64,000 nt of DNA, from the NCBI RefSeq assembly GCF_037975245.1, contig NC_092569.1, forward strand, positions 4,612,501 through 4,676,500. Direction: 5' to 3'. The notes beneath the pieces were generated by a model. That model was not told the origin of the DNA, searched no databases, and was given only the letters and a program-made list of their open reading frames with translations. The stretch comes from Apostichopus japonicus. Lineage: Eukaryota; Echinodermata; Holothuroidea; Aspidochirotida; Stichopodidae. Positions within the stretch are counted from its first letter, which is position 1; the number at the start of each line of letters is the position of its first letter. A program made the translations under genes and the position numbers. Shown here in pieces: positions 18,127 to 52,721 of this stretch.

Positions 18127-21100
18127 CAACTGTTTGTCGTTCAATTAAATAGCTCCCCGTTCTGGATTTATTTTTGATCCATTATCTTCATTTTCTCTGA
18201 ATATCTTTTTGCTGAGCAAGTTTGACGAAATGTAATGAAGCAAGTTAATTTCCTCTCCGTTTATTTGGGAAAAAACAAAACAAATTTGTACTCATTTTCT
18301 AACTCTCGCATTTATATATTTAATGTTGATTTGTTTTGTTTCTGGGTTTATTTATTTGTTTGTATTTTTGATACAGTTAAAACAGCATTTCGTACATCAA
18401 TTTATTTTCCCAAAAAATTTAGGCTGCACAGAAAGGTTACCTTCAACCATTTTTATACAAAGAACAGTAAAGGCTGAAAACTTGAATTAATGGAGCACCT
18501 TATGGAAAGAGTTTCTTTTTCTATTAAATTTATACGAAGGGATATTATCGTAAGGAAAGTACTCTTTTGGTGGAAGATAATTTGCTTCAAAAAAGTATAT
18601 TTCATACTTTTATCTTCTATTCAGTGCAATCACAGTTTGCATCATATATCATCTTTTTGTTCTGAGGGGCGGGGGGGGGGGGGGCAGGGTGGTGTGGTGG
18701 GTGGATGTGTATATTGTGGAAATTATATGAAATTGCACACACTTTCAATTTGCAAAAGTATGTGAATTTGTATGTAAGATTTGTCAAAGCTAAACTTTCC
18801 AAAAGTTAAGTTTAACACATATATATTGCCAGTTCACCCAAGTTTGTTTTAGGGCTACACAAGTTGAAAGTCTTCTGTTTTCAACAATCAATGGTCTCCT
18901 TGTGGGCAAATAGATTTCATAGTTTGTTAGTTGTAAAATTATTGAGCACAACCTTTTCAGTTAGACGGTGACCTAGAAACAGACCTTAATTTATAGACTG
19001 TGTAAACATGCCTGGAATGGCCCCATTTGATTTTTATTCCGCCCTTGTTATTCACATTTATAACAAAAAGAATCAACCTTTGCAAAAGCTTCTTTCTGAT
19101 CAATATTGAATTTTTTACAAACTGGGCTGAACTATTGTCACACGGGGTAAATACTAGCACTGTGACCCTTTTATAAAGTTGACTTTCTAGAAAAAACATG
19201 AAATGGTCGTTTACCTATTAGAAGGGAATCCGAAGAAACATTATGCTGAAAACCTCTGTTTTTAATTTGATAGAGCAAAAATATCACAATTCAAGAGGTC
19301 ATCTGTTTTGAATATGGTTTGAGCCAAAAGAATTTGTTACTTTTTTTTTCAAAATGTATGTAAAATATCCCTTTTCCAGTTTTATTGTCAGCTTAGTTCC
19401 ATTAATCATTTTGGTTAACATCTGTAGACCTTGTTAGTTTAACATAGCCCATCGATACAAAATATTAAGAATTCATAAACATATATCTAATTCACTCAGC
19501 GTTGAAGTCAGTCTCAGCTGACAGCTATCATAAAGTATTTTGTCTCCCTTCCCTCCTATCCTCCAAACCCCCTTTGTTTTGTTTTTCCACCTCATATATC
19601 CTATACCACCTACATTTCAGGGGAAATTATTAACCATCATCCGAGGCAACCAAAACCAGATCTGGAGGTTGTCTGGGCAGATGACAAGTTATTTACATCA
19701 AATTCAGATTGCATTGTAAATAAATACCCCCAAATATGTGTAAAAATGGTTTAATAATGGTTTTTCCCTCCATTACTTTGGAGATAATGAAAATAAAACA
19801 GAAAATTATTGCTAGGCCTGTGATCCACCCGAAAGGGAGTTCTACCTGGCCCCAAACTGGTGTTCTACTCATCCAACTATTGTTCTACTCGTGGCTAATA
19901 TGTACACATCTCTCCCTACAAGTGTACATATTAGCCATTCTTTTGTTATTTTGTTACATTTCATCGGGCAACTAAATTTGCTGTTCTGACATTCCAAAAA
20001 GTAAAACCCTTCTGTCTTAGATACAACCAGAAAATAAGAAATCCTTAAAAACAATTGCCCTGAAGTTTAGTAGGATGGTTAAAATATTGATTATGAATCT
20101 TGTTAATTTTGTCATCGATGAAGATTGAACTTGTAGTTCGATTAATAACCATTATTTTAACAAATTTATCATAATAACCAGCAAACTGGATCAATAGCTT
20201 TTCAACAGCAGCTTTTATATATGGTCTTATTAATTTCTGATTTTTTTCCTATTAATTTGGCAATAAATTGATCAATCAATAACTTTTTGACAATTTGACA
20301 AAATACAAATTTGTAATGTGCTAATATGTTTTTGCAACAGTAACAAAATACTACCTTTCTCACCTGTTTTTGAGAATGAGCGCTAACATCATAAATATTG
20401 AAATGGTTTCTTCTTTCTACATTGTTAAAATAACGAAACTAATTCCACCTTGTATTTACTGCAGCTAATCCTTTTAGTTGATTATATGTTTGCAAAATAT
20501 TTAAAAAAAATTAGACGGCCTGATTTTCTTCAATCCTAACAGTATCTATTTGAGATCTTCTTCTTGTTGATTGCATTATAATAATTTATTGTGCATTATA
20601 ATGCATTATATATGCATTATATGCATTAAATGCATATATATGCATTATAATATATTGTTATTATTTATTGTTATTTATATTGCAGTGGGAATTCGATGTT
20701 GAAACATGATGTTAAAGCTAGGTTTTAGGTTAATGTACGTGGATATACAAACAAATTGTGTTTTCTTTTCACAACTGTTATGCATTACATATTGGTATGT
20801 AAATTAAGTAAATGGTAAAATATATCTACATGTTAGATACCACCTTTGCTGCATGGTATGTTTCACACAATTGGTACTGTTTCATATATGCAAGCAGAAC
20901 GGGGGGGGGGGGGGGGGGGAAAATCGTGGTTAGTTTGACCCAAAACTGTAAAATATTCATGTGTAACTTTCTTCAGGGCCAGTGTCATTCTTTATTTTTT
21001 TTAAATGGTAGAAATCCTTTTTTTACACATTTAGCGGCTGATTTGAAGAACTTATATAAAAAGAGGTCTGGGGAAAAAAATCATGGTTAAGTTTGACCCA

Positions 21101-22219
21101 AACTGTAAAATATTCATGTGTAATTTTCTTCTGGGCCAGTGTCAATACTTATTTTTAAAAAATGGTAGAAATCCTTTTTTTTGTTACACATTTAGCGGCT
21201 GATTTGAAGAACTTATATAAAAAGAGGTCTGGTTAAAATATCTCTCTTACATATCTATTGATATGTGACTGCATTGTTAAGAAAAATGTAAAAACAGTCA
21301 AAACATTTTCCTAAATTGTGGAAAACTTAAATATTTAGATGCTGATTGTATTTTGGAAAGAGGACGTAGGACTTGACTTTTATTATATATTTTTTCGTAG
21401 AAATGAGAAAGGAATAAATTTATTTTACACAAAATACGTTATACCCTCATTGCTTAGTCCATGATACCTGTCTTCAATAGTGTTGTTGTTGTGGTTTTCT
21501 ATTTTTGTTTGTTTTTATCGTTGTGTATTTAATACTTTCGACTGACAAGTTTGTTTCTGTCCATACATCTTGAATGATTTTTCGGACATCTGTTCATAAT
21601 TTTTGTTTGTTCTCGTTTAAATGTTACTACCTATCGTGCATTTTTGCAATGGGTCGCACCAAACACTTTGCTGGTGAGAGATGGAATGAAAAATAAAGTA
21701 TGCAATGAAAATTATCTATTTTTTTTTGGCACTTTTCTTTTTTACCTGTATGCAATTCAGGGGTGGCAGAGATGGGAAGGTGAGTGGGGGTGGGAGGGAG
21801 GGATCACAGGAGGCCTGGAAAGTGGTACAAATGCACAGAGGAAACCATTTTGTCATAAGTTAGGTTTGAAGTTTGAGTGGATTGTCCCCCTCAAATCGAA
21901 TTCACATGTTCCGCTACCCCTCAAGGGTTTGGATTTGAAATCTCTTCGACAATCAGATGGAATGAAAAAGGAAGTATACAATGGAAATGATCTATTTTGT
22001 CTACTTTATTTCTGTAGTATTTTCTACCTGTATGTCCCACTGCCTGTCAAATTTATGGATCCACCTCAGCCGCTTGTAATGTTATTGAGAAGTTAGATTT
22101 GACAAACAAGAGGAACTTGGTTGCACTTGTATTGAATATGATTGTGATCTGATCATGTTAGTGAAATTTAATTATCTCTAAAAGTTAACGGAACAGTGGT
22201 TTAAATATTTTATTCATAG
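18127..22219. other. Intergenic stretch between SQLE and CIMIP2C
   Basis: No gene is recognised. The region has G runs near 18670-18690 and 20899-20918, a tandem duplication at 20920-21235, and a pair of related roughly 100-bp segments near 21650-21760 and 21950-22050. The 150-codon open frame over 21644-22096 spans both related segments and has no recognisable domain. Confidence 0.6.
20920..21235. repeat. Tandem duplication of a ~155-bp unit
   Basis: Two adjacent copies, about 20920-21075 and 21076-21235. Shared landmarks are GTTTGACCCAAA, AAATATTCATGTGTAA, GGGCCAGTGTCA and ACACATTTAGCGGCTGATT. They differ by small indels in poly-T tracts, so the event looks fairly recent. Confidence 0.85.
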
Positions 22220-22380
22220 CCTATGCTGAAAAGACCCCCACAATCACCTGGTCCCAAGCCCCCTCCAAGCTCAACCCGGCCCCTCGCCTTCCGGTTCAGA
22301 GTTAGCCCCTGGAATGAAAGGTATGGCAGAACCAATTCCAAACCATTGACCCAGAATCAAGCATGTGTCGAGCTAGCTAC
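22220..22380 (+). other. Orphan exon-like segment
   Basis: A 161-bp, comparatively GC-rich segment is preceded by TATTCATAG and followed by GTAAGT, and is open through 53 codons in the frame starting at its first base. The predicted peptide is proline-rich at first, with a GPKPPPSS stretch, then has SPWNERYGR. No family is recognised and no partner exon could be found. It may be an exon of an unidentified gene, an alternative 3' exon, or part of a C-rich dispersed repeat. Confidence 0.25.
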
Positions 22381-22859
22381 GTAAGTACTTTCGGATGTTC
22401 AACCATTTTCATGAAACCTCTCATTAGATTTCTAAGTAGTATTCTAGAATGATATGGATACAGAGAAAGGGTATTTAAATCACTTTGAAAGATTTTTAAA
22501 ATTTAAAAATAAACGTATATGACTCTATATCCAGCTATATAGAGTCGTCAAGCTATATCCAGCTGTGTATACCACCCCTACCACTGCCCCATACTGTAGC
22601 ATAGTTACTTAATATAGCGGAACTGAGATTATGACTAAACCTAAGCAGAAAATTCCCACTTGATGTTTAATAGTTGATATCTACGGTGGCCCAGAAGAGA
22701 CACTAAAAAAAAAGTTACACGACTTGACATATTCTGAAATTTGGAGATCGAAATTTCAAGAAAAGGAAAAACAATCGCAGTTCTTTCTCCTTAAGTGACA
22801 GAGATTTAATATACAAAAGATAATATAAAAAAAATGTTTCTCCTTTGTCATTTCCATTT

Positions 22860-22865
22860 TTTATT
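22860..22865 (-). terminator. Candidate CIMIP2C polyadenylation signal
   Basis: TTTATT on the plus strand is AATAAA on the minus strand, about 150 nt beyond the CIMIP2C stop codon. Confidence 0.4.
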
Positions 22866-23016
22866 TTCAATATTTACAACCATTTTCAAAATTTTGCACA
22901 TGATACGGAATGTGTGTGTCTATTGCTCACCGCAACAACATTTCTTTTAATTAGCATAATGAATTGTTGAAGTTATCTTAAAGTACAGTATGAAGAAAGT
23001 TAAAACATAAAACATT

Positions 23017-26000
23017 TTATCTGCTTTCGAAATGTACATCTCTCATTGCTCTGTCGCGAACAGTCGACTCTCTGCTTAGCGTTGTGACAGGTGGTTGAGG
23101 TCGCCTAGCAACTGGTCTATTTACGGTACGTTTGGCGCCAATAGCTCCTTGAGTGTCCACTCTTTCAACTTCTTCCCTGTTCGGATGAAACGAAATAGAA
23201 CAAAAGTACAATAAAGGTCCGTACGTGTGTGTGGGGGTGGGGGGGTGAGGGGTTGCGTATTCACTGGTACGCATTTCCTGTAGTGGGAATGGTCCTTCAT
23301 GCTGTGGGGGGCTTTAACACTAGATGCGCCAAATTTCAACTACATAAATTGATGAAGTCTGCAAAATAAAGCAGCATTTTACATCCAAGCACCCTTAATT
23401 ATACAGAGTTACAGACTCTCAGGGCTGGTGGTCATAAATGGGTCCACATCTTCAGTAACCTTATCACCCAAGGCCTGTCGTATATTATATTCATTTCATA
23501 GAAACTGGAAGTTTCGGTAGGTTTATTTAAACATGATTATTTGAGTAGATCTATTTTAAAATTAGTTCAATCCAATGCACTTCAATGACGTCACATATGA
23601 ACGAATATTTTGTAGACTGGTATCTGAATGACAGAAACCAATTTCCATTCCCTAAAAATGGAGGAGATTAGAGTAATCTGGAAGTACTAGGAATTTGTAA
23701 TTGGAGTCACATTTGGTATAAGGTTCATTCTGAAAGTTTCCAAATCTGATTAGGTTTTCTGTGTTTAACCCTGGTCAATACACAGATGAAACTTCCAGGT
23801 GCGATCAGGATTGAATTTTATTTATAGATTAGGGTTTGAGGCGAAATTGCTGACCAGTCCAATTACAACTCAATTACAACCTCCGTAGAGACTCCTTAGG
23901 AAGTAATAACGAAGGGGGAGGGGTTACCTTTACCCCCGAAATGGGTTAAACTGCAGACATTGCAAAGAAAGTTCTTAGTTATTTCTCTTAATGATGAACA
24001 TTTTGGGGGGGGGGGTGGGGGGGTTGAAAATTGCTACAAGAGAACAAGATATCTCCCAAATGTATTCAGTTTCCCCCTCCCCCATTCCCCCGGACCAGAC
24101 AAGGGTTGTCTAACCTGGGTAGAACGTGTAACCCCAAATCAACGTTTTGGTGATTTCGTAGCAAACGTGGCATCTGTAGATACACATTTAAGTTTCATGC
24201 TATAGGTAATGTGAATTGCTATCTATATCCTATGTAGAGATACCCAGGTCGTGGTGACTACTTTACCGTTGTGCATGGGCCCACAACAAGAGAAATAATT
24301 GGGAAAATATATCAAAAGCAAAAATCGTTTGTTTGGAGATGGGGACATGTATAAACCATCCATCGTCGAAGTGTAAGCCCCTAGAAAATCTTCTTAGTGT
24401 CAAAGACTTTTCATAACAGAAATTTGGAGTGGGGGCTGCAAGAGGGGGCAGGAAAGGGCTGGGGTGGGGGGGGGGGCTATTACAGATTAACAGTGTTTAA
24501 CTCCTTTGTTTTGTGTTCAATAAATTATTCATTCGTCACTTTTAATTGCAAACTGATAAATACAAAGTTTTTTCTTTTTAATAATGTTAATAGGTGCATC
24601 ATCATAAAGTGAAACAGTTTGATACTATATTAAAGGAGTTGATGGATATTTTCATATGGTTCTTTTAATATTTATAAGTTGTACTTGTGTAGAAACACCA
24701 CAAGAAGAGAGTAAAAACAAGGACAATTTCATGTGAATCTGTTATGTGACATGATATGGCAAAAAATGACAGCCTTAAGACTGAAGGCCAGATACTGTAT
24801 AGTGTTTTCAATGATGTGTTGTTGTTTGATAGCTTGAATGAATCCATGTCACTTATGATAGGGGAATGATGTTATCAATCAAAAGTAGACATACATTTAA
24901 AGTTAGATAGTTTCAATGAAAAGTATTACAGCCCCCACCCCCCCCCCCAAAAAAAAAGAACAACAAATAATGACTTTATCTTATTGGTTTGCTAAATTTT
25001 CAGTCACCTTTTTGCGGCATTCATGTGGCAATTTAACCCTTTTGACTACGTTTGAACACTTTCAGAGGGTGTGAAAATCATCCCCTTACCCCCCCCCCCC
25101 CCATGAATATTCATGAAACAAATTAGAAGTGCGAATGTAGATCATGAAGAAAGTGGATGTACACAGGGAAAAAAGGAAAGACATCACAGCAAAATAAATG
25201 TGCATGAAAAGAAGATAGAAAAGAGTTTTTCAACATTTTTATTCGTCAAAACCCATTTTTAAAGCTAATATGTAGGCAGTTCATTATTGTACTCTACTGT
25301 AGAACACAACATTGCACTATTTACATACTAAATCCAACAATTTACACATTTCAGTTAACATATATTTTCAGCTATTGTTAATTTGTAGGCAAGGCTTCGA
25401 AGTGCTTTCAATATCTACAAAATAGTTCTTCCTCAAAAATCTTGGATGATGTTATTTAACTAAATAACCATAGTGATTAGTTACATGAAATTAATTTACA
25501 CAAATCAGCATTTCTAAAGGTATTTTAATTTCTAATATATAGTTTAATATACAGTACTTTAAACCAAAATTAAATAGAAATAAAAATAATTCGGTTCGGT
25601 TTACACATTTCAGTAAATATATATTTTTCAGCTATTGTAGGGAAGGCTACAAAGTGCTTTCAATATCTAAAAAAAAATATATTTTCCACAAAATCTTGCA
25701 AGATGTTGTTTAACTAAATAACCATAGTGAAGTTATATGAAATTAATTTTACACAAATCAGCATTTCTAAAGGTATTTTAACTTCTATTATATAGTTTAA
25801 TACAGTACTTTAAAGCACAATTCCTAAATATCTATATTTAACGTTGTAAGTCAAATTAAATAAAATAAAAATAAAAATAATTTGGTTCTCAAATTGCAAA
25901 TGGCATTTCAAGTTATGCACATATATGCTTTGAAAAATATTCCTGTGAAGTACTTCATCACAAAGTTGAACTTTGAGGATATTAAAGAAGCAAAAATATT

Positions 26001-29000
26001 AAAAATTGTTTTACAAAAAGTAGCAAACTATCTGCTGACCAAATGTTAGCAAAGACATTCTTAAAAACTCAAATTTTAAATAACTTTTTATGAATAATGC
26101 GAATTAGTATCCTTTAGAGATTTTCATAAGACATGGCAAGATGGCTTTATAAAGTAAATGTGATTGATAATTTTGTTTTTGCAAACTGAGGGATGCCATT
26201 TGTGGGCTACATTTACTATCATGATCAATGCATACTTAAAACAAAATTATGTGAGGATTTCTTATTTTTTTTTTAATGTCCTCTGTCAAAGCTTTCAGAA
26301 ATTCAAAGACATTTTTGTAACCACATAGAGCATACTTTTCTTATAAAGAAAAAGTAGCCAAAATCAAGACAAAAACCCTAAAAAACAAAAGGAATTAAAG
26401 GAAGAATATCATGGAATGAAATGTGGTGGCACAGTTGTCATCCATGACATCATTTTGTATAAAGCAATAAAAGGATCACATTTGTGATGACTAAAACAAA
26501 TGGAAGGGCCGACTATACTGTACATGGTTGTAACCAGAAGGTCTTCAGGCCTAAACATTATTAGTTGGGTGTGCCAGGCCTTTGGAATTCAGGCTTTTTG
26601 CTGACTAAATGCCAGAGGATTTTGTTTTTTTGCAAGTAGGAAAAATAAGAAGCAGTGTATTTTATCTGCCAGTGCAAAAGCTAATGTTGCTTCTGTATTA
26701 TTCAAGGAAAATGCAAGTGGGAATTTTAGCCAGTAAACTTTTGACGCACTGGGCAATTTTTTTTAGCAACCTGTTCAAATTGTTAAATTCTAGGCCTGCA
26801 CTGTGCTGAAAGCTTATAGATACTGGTGCCAAGAGGTCATCAGTGTTGCCGCCAAAACTATGCTAATTAAGTCAAGAAATGGTCACTCCTTTTCAAACTT
26901 TGAGAGCTTCTTCTCTCACTAAAATGATGAATCATCAACTGTTACACTCCATAACAGATGAGAATAATTTGCAATCTGAAACCCTCAGGAAAGTATGTGG
27001 TTCATTTGGTTAATTTTTTGGCAATCTAGCTACAATTTACTGATAACTTCAATACATTCTATATAAAACTAAAAAGAAATTGATGTTTAGAAATGACAGA
27101 AATGTGCAGAAAAAAAAGAAAGAAAATGAAAAAGCTATGATTTCTTGAGTTAAATTAGAAATTAAAACGATATGAAAGAGTAATTTTACAGACCCCATCA
27201 CAGCAAATCAAAAAAATCAAGTACTGTAAAAGCATAAAGATCTCTTCAGACATGATTTTTTTTTTAGAAAGAAAATGATGAGAGGAAAAATAAAAAGATG
27301 TTAAAAAAAAAAAAAATTGAGAATTATATATGAAATAGCAAAAAGGAAGAGATGTTATGGTAGGTGATTGCAAGACTGCGAGAAGATGGTCCATGAGAAG
27401 AATCCAAGTGCAATTTTGTGAGACAAGTTTTCGCTTTTTCGTGGCTTTTTTTTTAATTCGATAGTACTCACACTTTTCGATCCATGTTGTACATATCGGC
27501 AGCAGATTTGGGAATGAGGAACTCATCTACACGTTGCGCTGTCCCTGTTCTATCCTTGTAGTGTTCTCTGTGGGCCTGAGCTAGCTGTTTGTTCGAAGAA
27601 GGAATAGAAACGGGTGTACTTGAAGTCTTGAAGACATTTTACCATAACAATTTCTGAGGACTTAATGTCTTGTGCCAGCATAGATGGTTCTCTCTGCTAG
27701 TACTAATAAATAATCTTTTAAACATTGCTCTTGTAAAAAACAGGTCAGTTAAATTTTGTCCCCACTTTTTTAGCAACATTTAAATAAAAGGTGGATGGGG
27801 GAAGGATGGGGGTGGGGGGGGAAGGAGTACAAATCTTCCAACCTCTTTTGGTAGAACATTGTTAACCATAACCCCAAACAGCACACATGGATGTGTAGGG
27901 TATCAGAATTTGATTTTACACAAGTTGCAATCATTTTGATAAGCATTTTTGACACTTTATTCTATAAAGATTTTTTTGACAATTCTTCCCCCCCCCCCGC
28001 CCCCCCCCCCGCCCCCCCCCCCCAAAGTAATCCTTTGCACTATACAAGAAAAAATGTGTGAACTGAAATAAAGTAAATACCTCAATATTAAAATGTTAGG
28101 TAACTTATAATTGCATATAAAAATGACAGAAAGAATTGTCATTAGTAAAAATCATTAGACAAAAAACAAAAAAACAGTTTGAGGCTGTTCTCTGTTTTAT
28201 CTACCTGGTCAAACTTTGAAAGTTCTTCTTTTCTGTCGTAGTTTTGGTTCGTCAAACTGTATTTAGGTTCCATTCTGTGTCTTTCTCTAGTCCTGTCTCT
28301 GGCACTTATAACCAAGTCAGGGTTGTGTGTGTAAACGGTAGGGAACTGGCCCCCGTTGGCATAGGTTGATTTACTGGTGTTGAGAGTCTCTGACCTGTAA
28401 TCTTGGAATTGTTTGGCGGTAGCATTTCCGTAGGTCTCCCCGTAATCGAACTTCAGCCCTGGGCAATGACCTTTGTAGCTGGAAATAATAAAGAATTGTT
28501 GTACTAATTTATACTGCTAAATATATAAAATGGAAAGTATGAATGTAACTTGTTAAATTATTCACTGTTGGATAATTTACTTGGCTATAAACTAACCTTT
28601 TCATATTGCCTAGGGTCAGCAACTAGCTAGACTATAGATACAGTTCTCTGTGAATTACAATTTAAATCAAAGTTTTTGGTTTAGCCTCTAGTGAAATTTG
28701 TTAGCAATTTCATGAATATTTATTCTGATGTTAATTTGGTCATTAGAAGATACATGAGTACGATTGGTCAAAGATAAACTGACCAATTGAATATGCATGA
28801 GTGGAAAATTTTCTACTTTCTCTGTATGTTGTATACTGTGTGTCTGAACAGTGCTACAAAGAGCACATGTATGGTTTTAGATACTGAGCCTGTTGGAAGG
28901 ATACCATTGCAAACTACCAAGAAGAGCTAAAACTTGATAATATTTGCTGTACTTGCACAAATGAAATATTTCTTTTTACTGATTGTTTCTATTAAGTAAC

Positions 29001-30859
29001 TTTTCTGCTTTACAAAAGCAAAAAGTGATATTGGTTTTTAATGGACATTTGTCTAGTCTTATTAAGTAAACTTGCTAGTGGGCCTATCTGCAGGGATGTT
29101 AATTAAGTTAGGTTTGAGGCTAGGCCATAGGCCTATCAAAATTAGCTAGTATCATTTTCCAGCAAGGAGCAGAACTTGATTAAGTTTACAAAAGTTCTAT
29201 ACATTAAGTAGAATGGATTTATTCAGATTTCTGCTTTGCGACAAACTTTCACTTGGGAACATGTTTGCTTCATAACAGGCTTCACTCTCTGGAAAGGAGT
29301 TTGAAAGGGTCAGCCAGGCCAAGGTCAATCGTGTGGATTGTCAACGCTGCTTTACACGGGATTTGACTACTGGGTAAGTCCTCAATGTTGTTAAACTTAC
29401 TCTAAAAGCAGAACTTTCGTCTTATTTATGGCATAGCTATTTAATTAATTAAATAATTAGTTAATTTTTGTATGGCTAGCTAGATCGTAAGATATTCCTT
29501 TCCTCTGGCTGGCTGGCTCTAGCCTAGTTATTTTTGGTTTGTTTCCAATCTAGAATAAAATGTTTGTCTACTGTTCACCCACTTTTACCCCATTCTAAAG
29601 CTAGACTGGTTTAATGACAACAAATTCTCTCTCTCAATGTTGAGAAAACTGAATTAATTCTTTTTGGTACTGATAGAAAGCTCAAAAAAGCTGGTGACTT
29701 CAAAATTACTACAAGTGGCAACTACTCCATTTCTGCTACGACTGTTGTCAAATATCTTGGTGTCTTAATCGACAGCTGTTTGAGCTTTAACGAGCATGCT
29801 ATTGATGTTATTAAAAAAGGCAATGCGAGGCTCCATTTTCTGTATCGCCAAGCCAGTTGCCTGAATCAACGGTGCAGAAGACTGCTTTGCATGGCCCTTA
29901 TTAAATGTCTTTTTGACTGCTCTTCTTCTTCTTGGTTCACAGGCATCAATAAAACTCTTTAAAAGATGCTTCTAATTACTCAAATAAATTGGTTTGCTAC
30001 AAACTACATGCAAGGCCCAAGATTCCATGTTGGGCAGGAGGAAATTTCCGGTCTTGGATTGTTATCCGTGGATAGTAGAGCAAAATTCGTTAGGTTAAAC
30101 CATGCACAAAAAATCTTTAACAACTGTAGTTCTCCCTACCAATTTCGCCAAAACCTCTGTTATTCATAATCAGGGGACTCGTTCAAGACATCAGAGTTTC
30201 TATGTTATTGATTCTAAGGGTGGTGTTAGCTCTACTTTCTACTTCACAGCAATTAAAGGATAGGATTTCTCCGCCAAATCATATCAAAACCATCAATCCT
30301 TCTTGTCTTTTTAAAGCTGAGTTAAGGAAGCAGCAAATGTAAAATATGGTGTGGGGGGAGGGGAGGCACTTTTCAGAATTATGTGCAATATGTGAGTTTT
30401 TAGAGTCTTATTTATTGGTTTTATTAGAATTTACCATTGAATGTGCAATTTGTTGTCTCTAGGGCCCCATTGGAAATGGGCCTACTGTACGTTCTGTCGG
30501 CCCAATGGGTTTAGCTCCTCTTACTCTTTTTGTTCTTTTCAATCTGTTCCCTTCTATTATGTCTTCCCTGTTATTTTTTTTTTGTATTTTGAACAATCTG
30601 AGTGCGAATAAAACAAACAAACAAGTCAGTTCAAAATTTGCTGCAGGAGCAGGCCTGCCCGCCGCCCACACCCCCTGTCACATACGTCTATCTAAGTAAC
30701 AGTATAACACCTAGGCCTACGTACGAAGCAGTCTGTGATAATGACACCACAGTTAGCCTGTCAGTAATGTATAGTCTTACGTTCTTACCCAGGCATCAGT
30801 CTTGGTGGAATGTACGTAGCCTGATGAGTTGTCTGTAATGTACCTGCACTTTTCGACAT
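23017..30859 (-). CDS. CIMIP2C: Ciliary microtubule inner protein 2C-like (FAM166C), four exons
   Basis: The protein belongs to the CIMIP2/FAM166 family (DUF2475), known as inner proteins of axonemal doublet microtubules. Exons in transcript order on the minus strand: 30789-30859, 28205-28478, 27472-27584 and 23017-23176; phases 2, 0, 2 agree and give 205 aa, close to the roughly 200 aa of vertebrate CIMIP2C. Exon 1 encodes TYIPPRLMPG and exon 2 continues YKGHCPGLKFDYGETYG, the family signature. Further matches to CIMIP2C are GGQFPTVYTHNPDL, HYKDRTGTAQRV in exon 3, and a basic C-terminus ending FESR. Exon 1 was found by homology and phase since it is only 71 nt. The start lies 455 bp from the divergent RSPH10B start. 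Intron 1 holds a LINE remnant and intron 3 a tandem duplication. Orthology to 2C rather than 2A/2B rests on the overall motif order. Confidence 0.88.
25328..25890. repeat. Tandem duplication of a ~270-bp unit in CIMIP2C intron 3
   Basis: Two direct copies, about 25328-25590 and 25600-25890. Shared landmarks in order are TACACATTTCAGT, CAGCTATTGT, AAGTGCTTTCAATATCTA, TTAACTAAATAACCATAGTG, AATCAGCATTTCTAAAGG and AATAAAAATAAT. Divergence is mostly small indels. Confidence 0.85.
27990..28023. repeat. Poly-C tract with G interruptions
   Basis: Three consecutive runs of about ten C separated by single G residues, lying in CIMIP2C intron 2. On the transcribed (minus) strand it is G-rich and could fold as a quadruplex. 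Confidence 0.85.
29279..29373 (+). other. Exon-like segment inside CIMIP2C intron 1, opposite strand
   Basis: A 95-bp segment follows CATAACAG and is followed by GTAAGT; one frame is open throughout (it contains VSQAKVNRVDCQRCF). No family is recognised and no partner exon was found. It lies just upstream of a LINE remnant and may be chance. Confidence 0.15.
29600..30625 (+). mobile_element. 5'-truncated LINE: reverse transcriptase C-terminus and 3' tail
   Basis: Translation gives VEKTELILFGT, then KYLGVLIDSCLSFNEH and, further on, RAKFVRLNHAQKIFNNC. These are the end of the RT palm/thumb and the downstream conserved block of CR1/L2-like LINEs. Frameshifts near 29630, 29960 and 30170 show decay. 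The 3' end has an AATAAAACAAACAAACAA microsatellite-type tail at about 30607-30625. The copy lies in CIMIP2C intron 1 in the opposite orientation and lacks the endonuclease and most of the RT. Confidence 0.8.
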
Positions 30860-31314
30860 CTTGAAAACTGGAAGCTTCTTTATTTCACAAGAAAATACTT
30901 TTATTTCATTCAAAGATTCCTCGCAGATTTTGCTACTTTTTCTATGATATGGTTTAGCTTATGTCGCGTTAGCAATTAACTGCCTTGTAGCAGTGTGATA
31001 GCCTATATTGTTGTATCGTTGTTGACTTTGACAACTCGTCAAAACACATGGGTTTTGTTTACGTTTCACATGCGGATGAATCGACAGCTATGATAATACC
31101 AATTACCGCGAGTTCGACCAATTTTTATTAATTGGTTCCACAGTTTCATAAATTTTAGGTTTTCATTACATGATAGCTTAGAAATAAAACATAGAACTTA
31201 GAAGGAATGCAATTAATAAACGGTTTATATTCATTGAGCTCCAGAATAACGCAAACAGTCCTAAGCAACCGTATCTAGTGACATTTTGAGGGCGCTTTGT
31301 AATTTTTAGAGAAA
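30860..31314. promoter_or_regulatory. Divergent promoter region of CIMIP2C and RSPH10B
   Basis: The start codons of two ciliary genes face away from each other across only 455 bp, so both promoters and 5' UTRs must lie here unless there are further upstream leader exons. A forkhead core TGTTTAC (GTAAACA on the other strand, the FOXJ1-type site) is at 31056-31062, and CCAAT boxes occur near 31118 (plus) and 31132 (minus). No convincing RFX X-box with proper spacing was found; GCAACC and AGTGAC near 31264-31281 are half-sites separated by six bases. No TATA box is evident. Confidence 0.6.

Positions 31315-52721
<21,407 letters not shown>

Noticed and set aside
21644-22096. 150-codon plus-strand frame
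   Set aside because: It spans two related roughly 100-bp repeats, has no domain, and its composition is that of the surrounding non-coding DNA.
31264-31281. RFX X-box in the divergent ciliary promoter
   Set aside because: The half-sites GCAACC and AGTGAC are separated by six bases, more than the 0-3 allowed by the X-box consensus.
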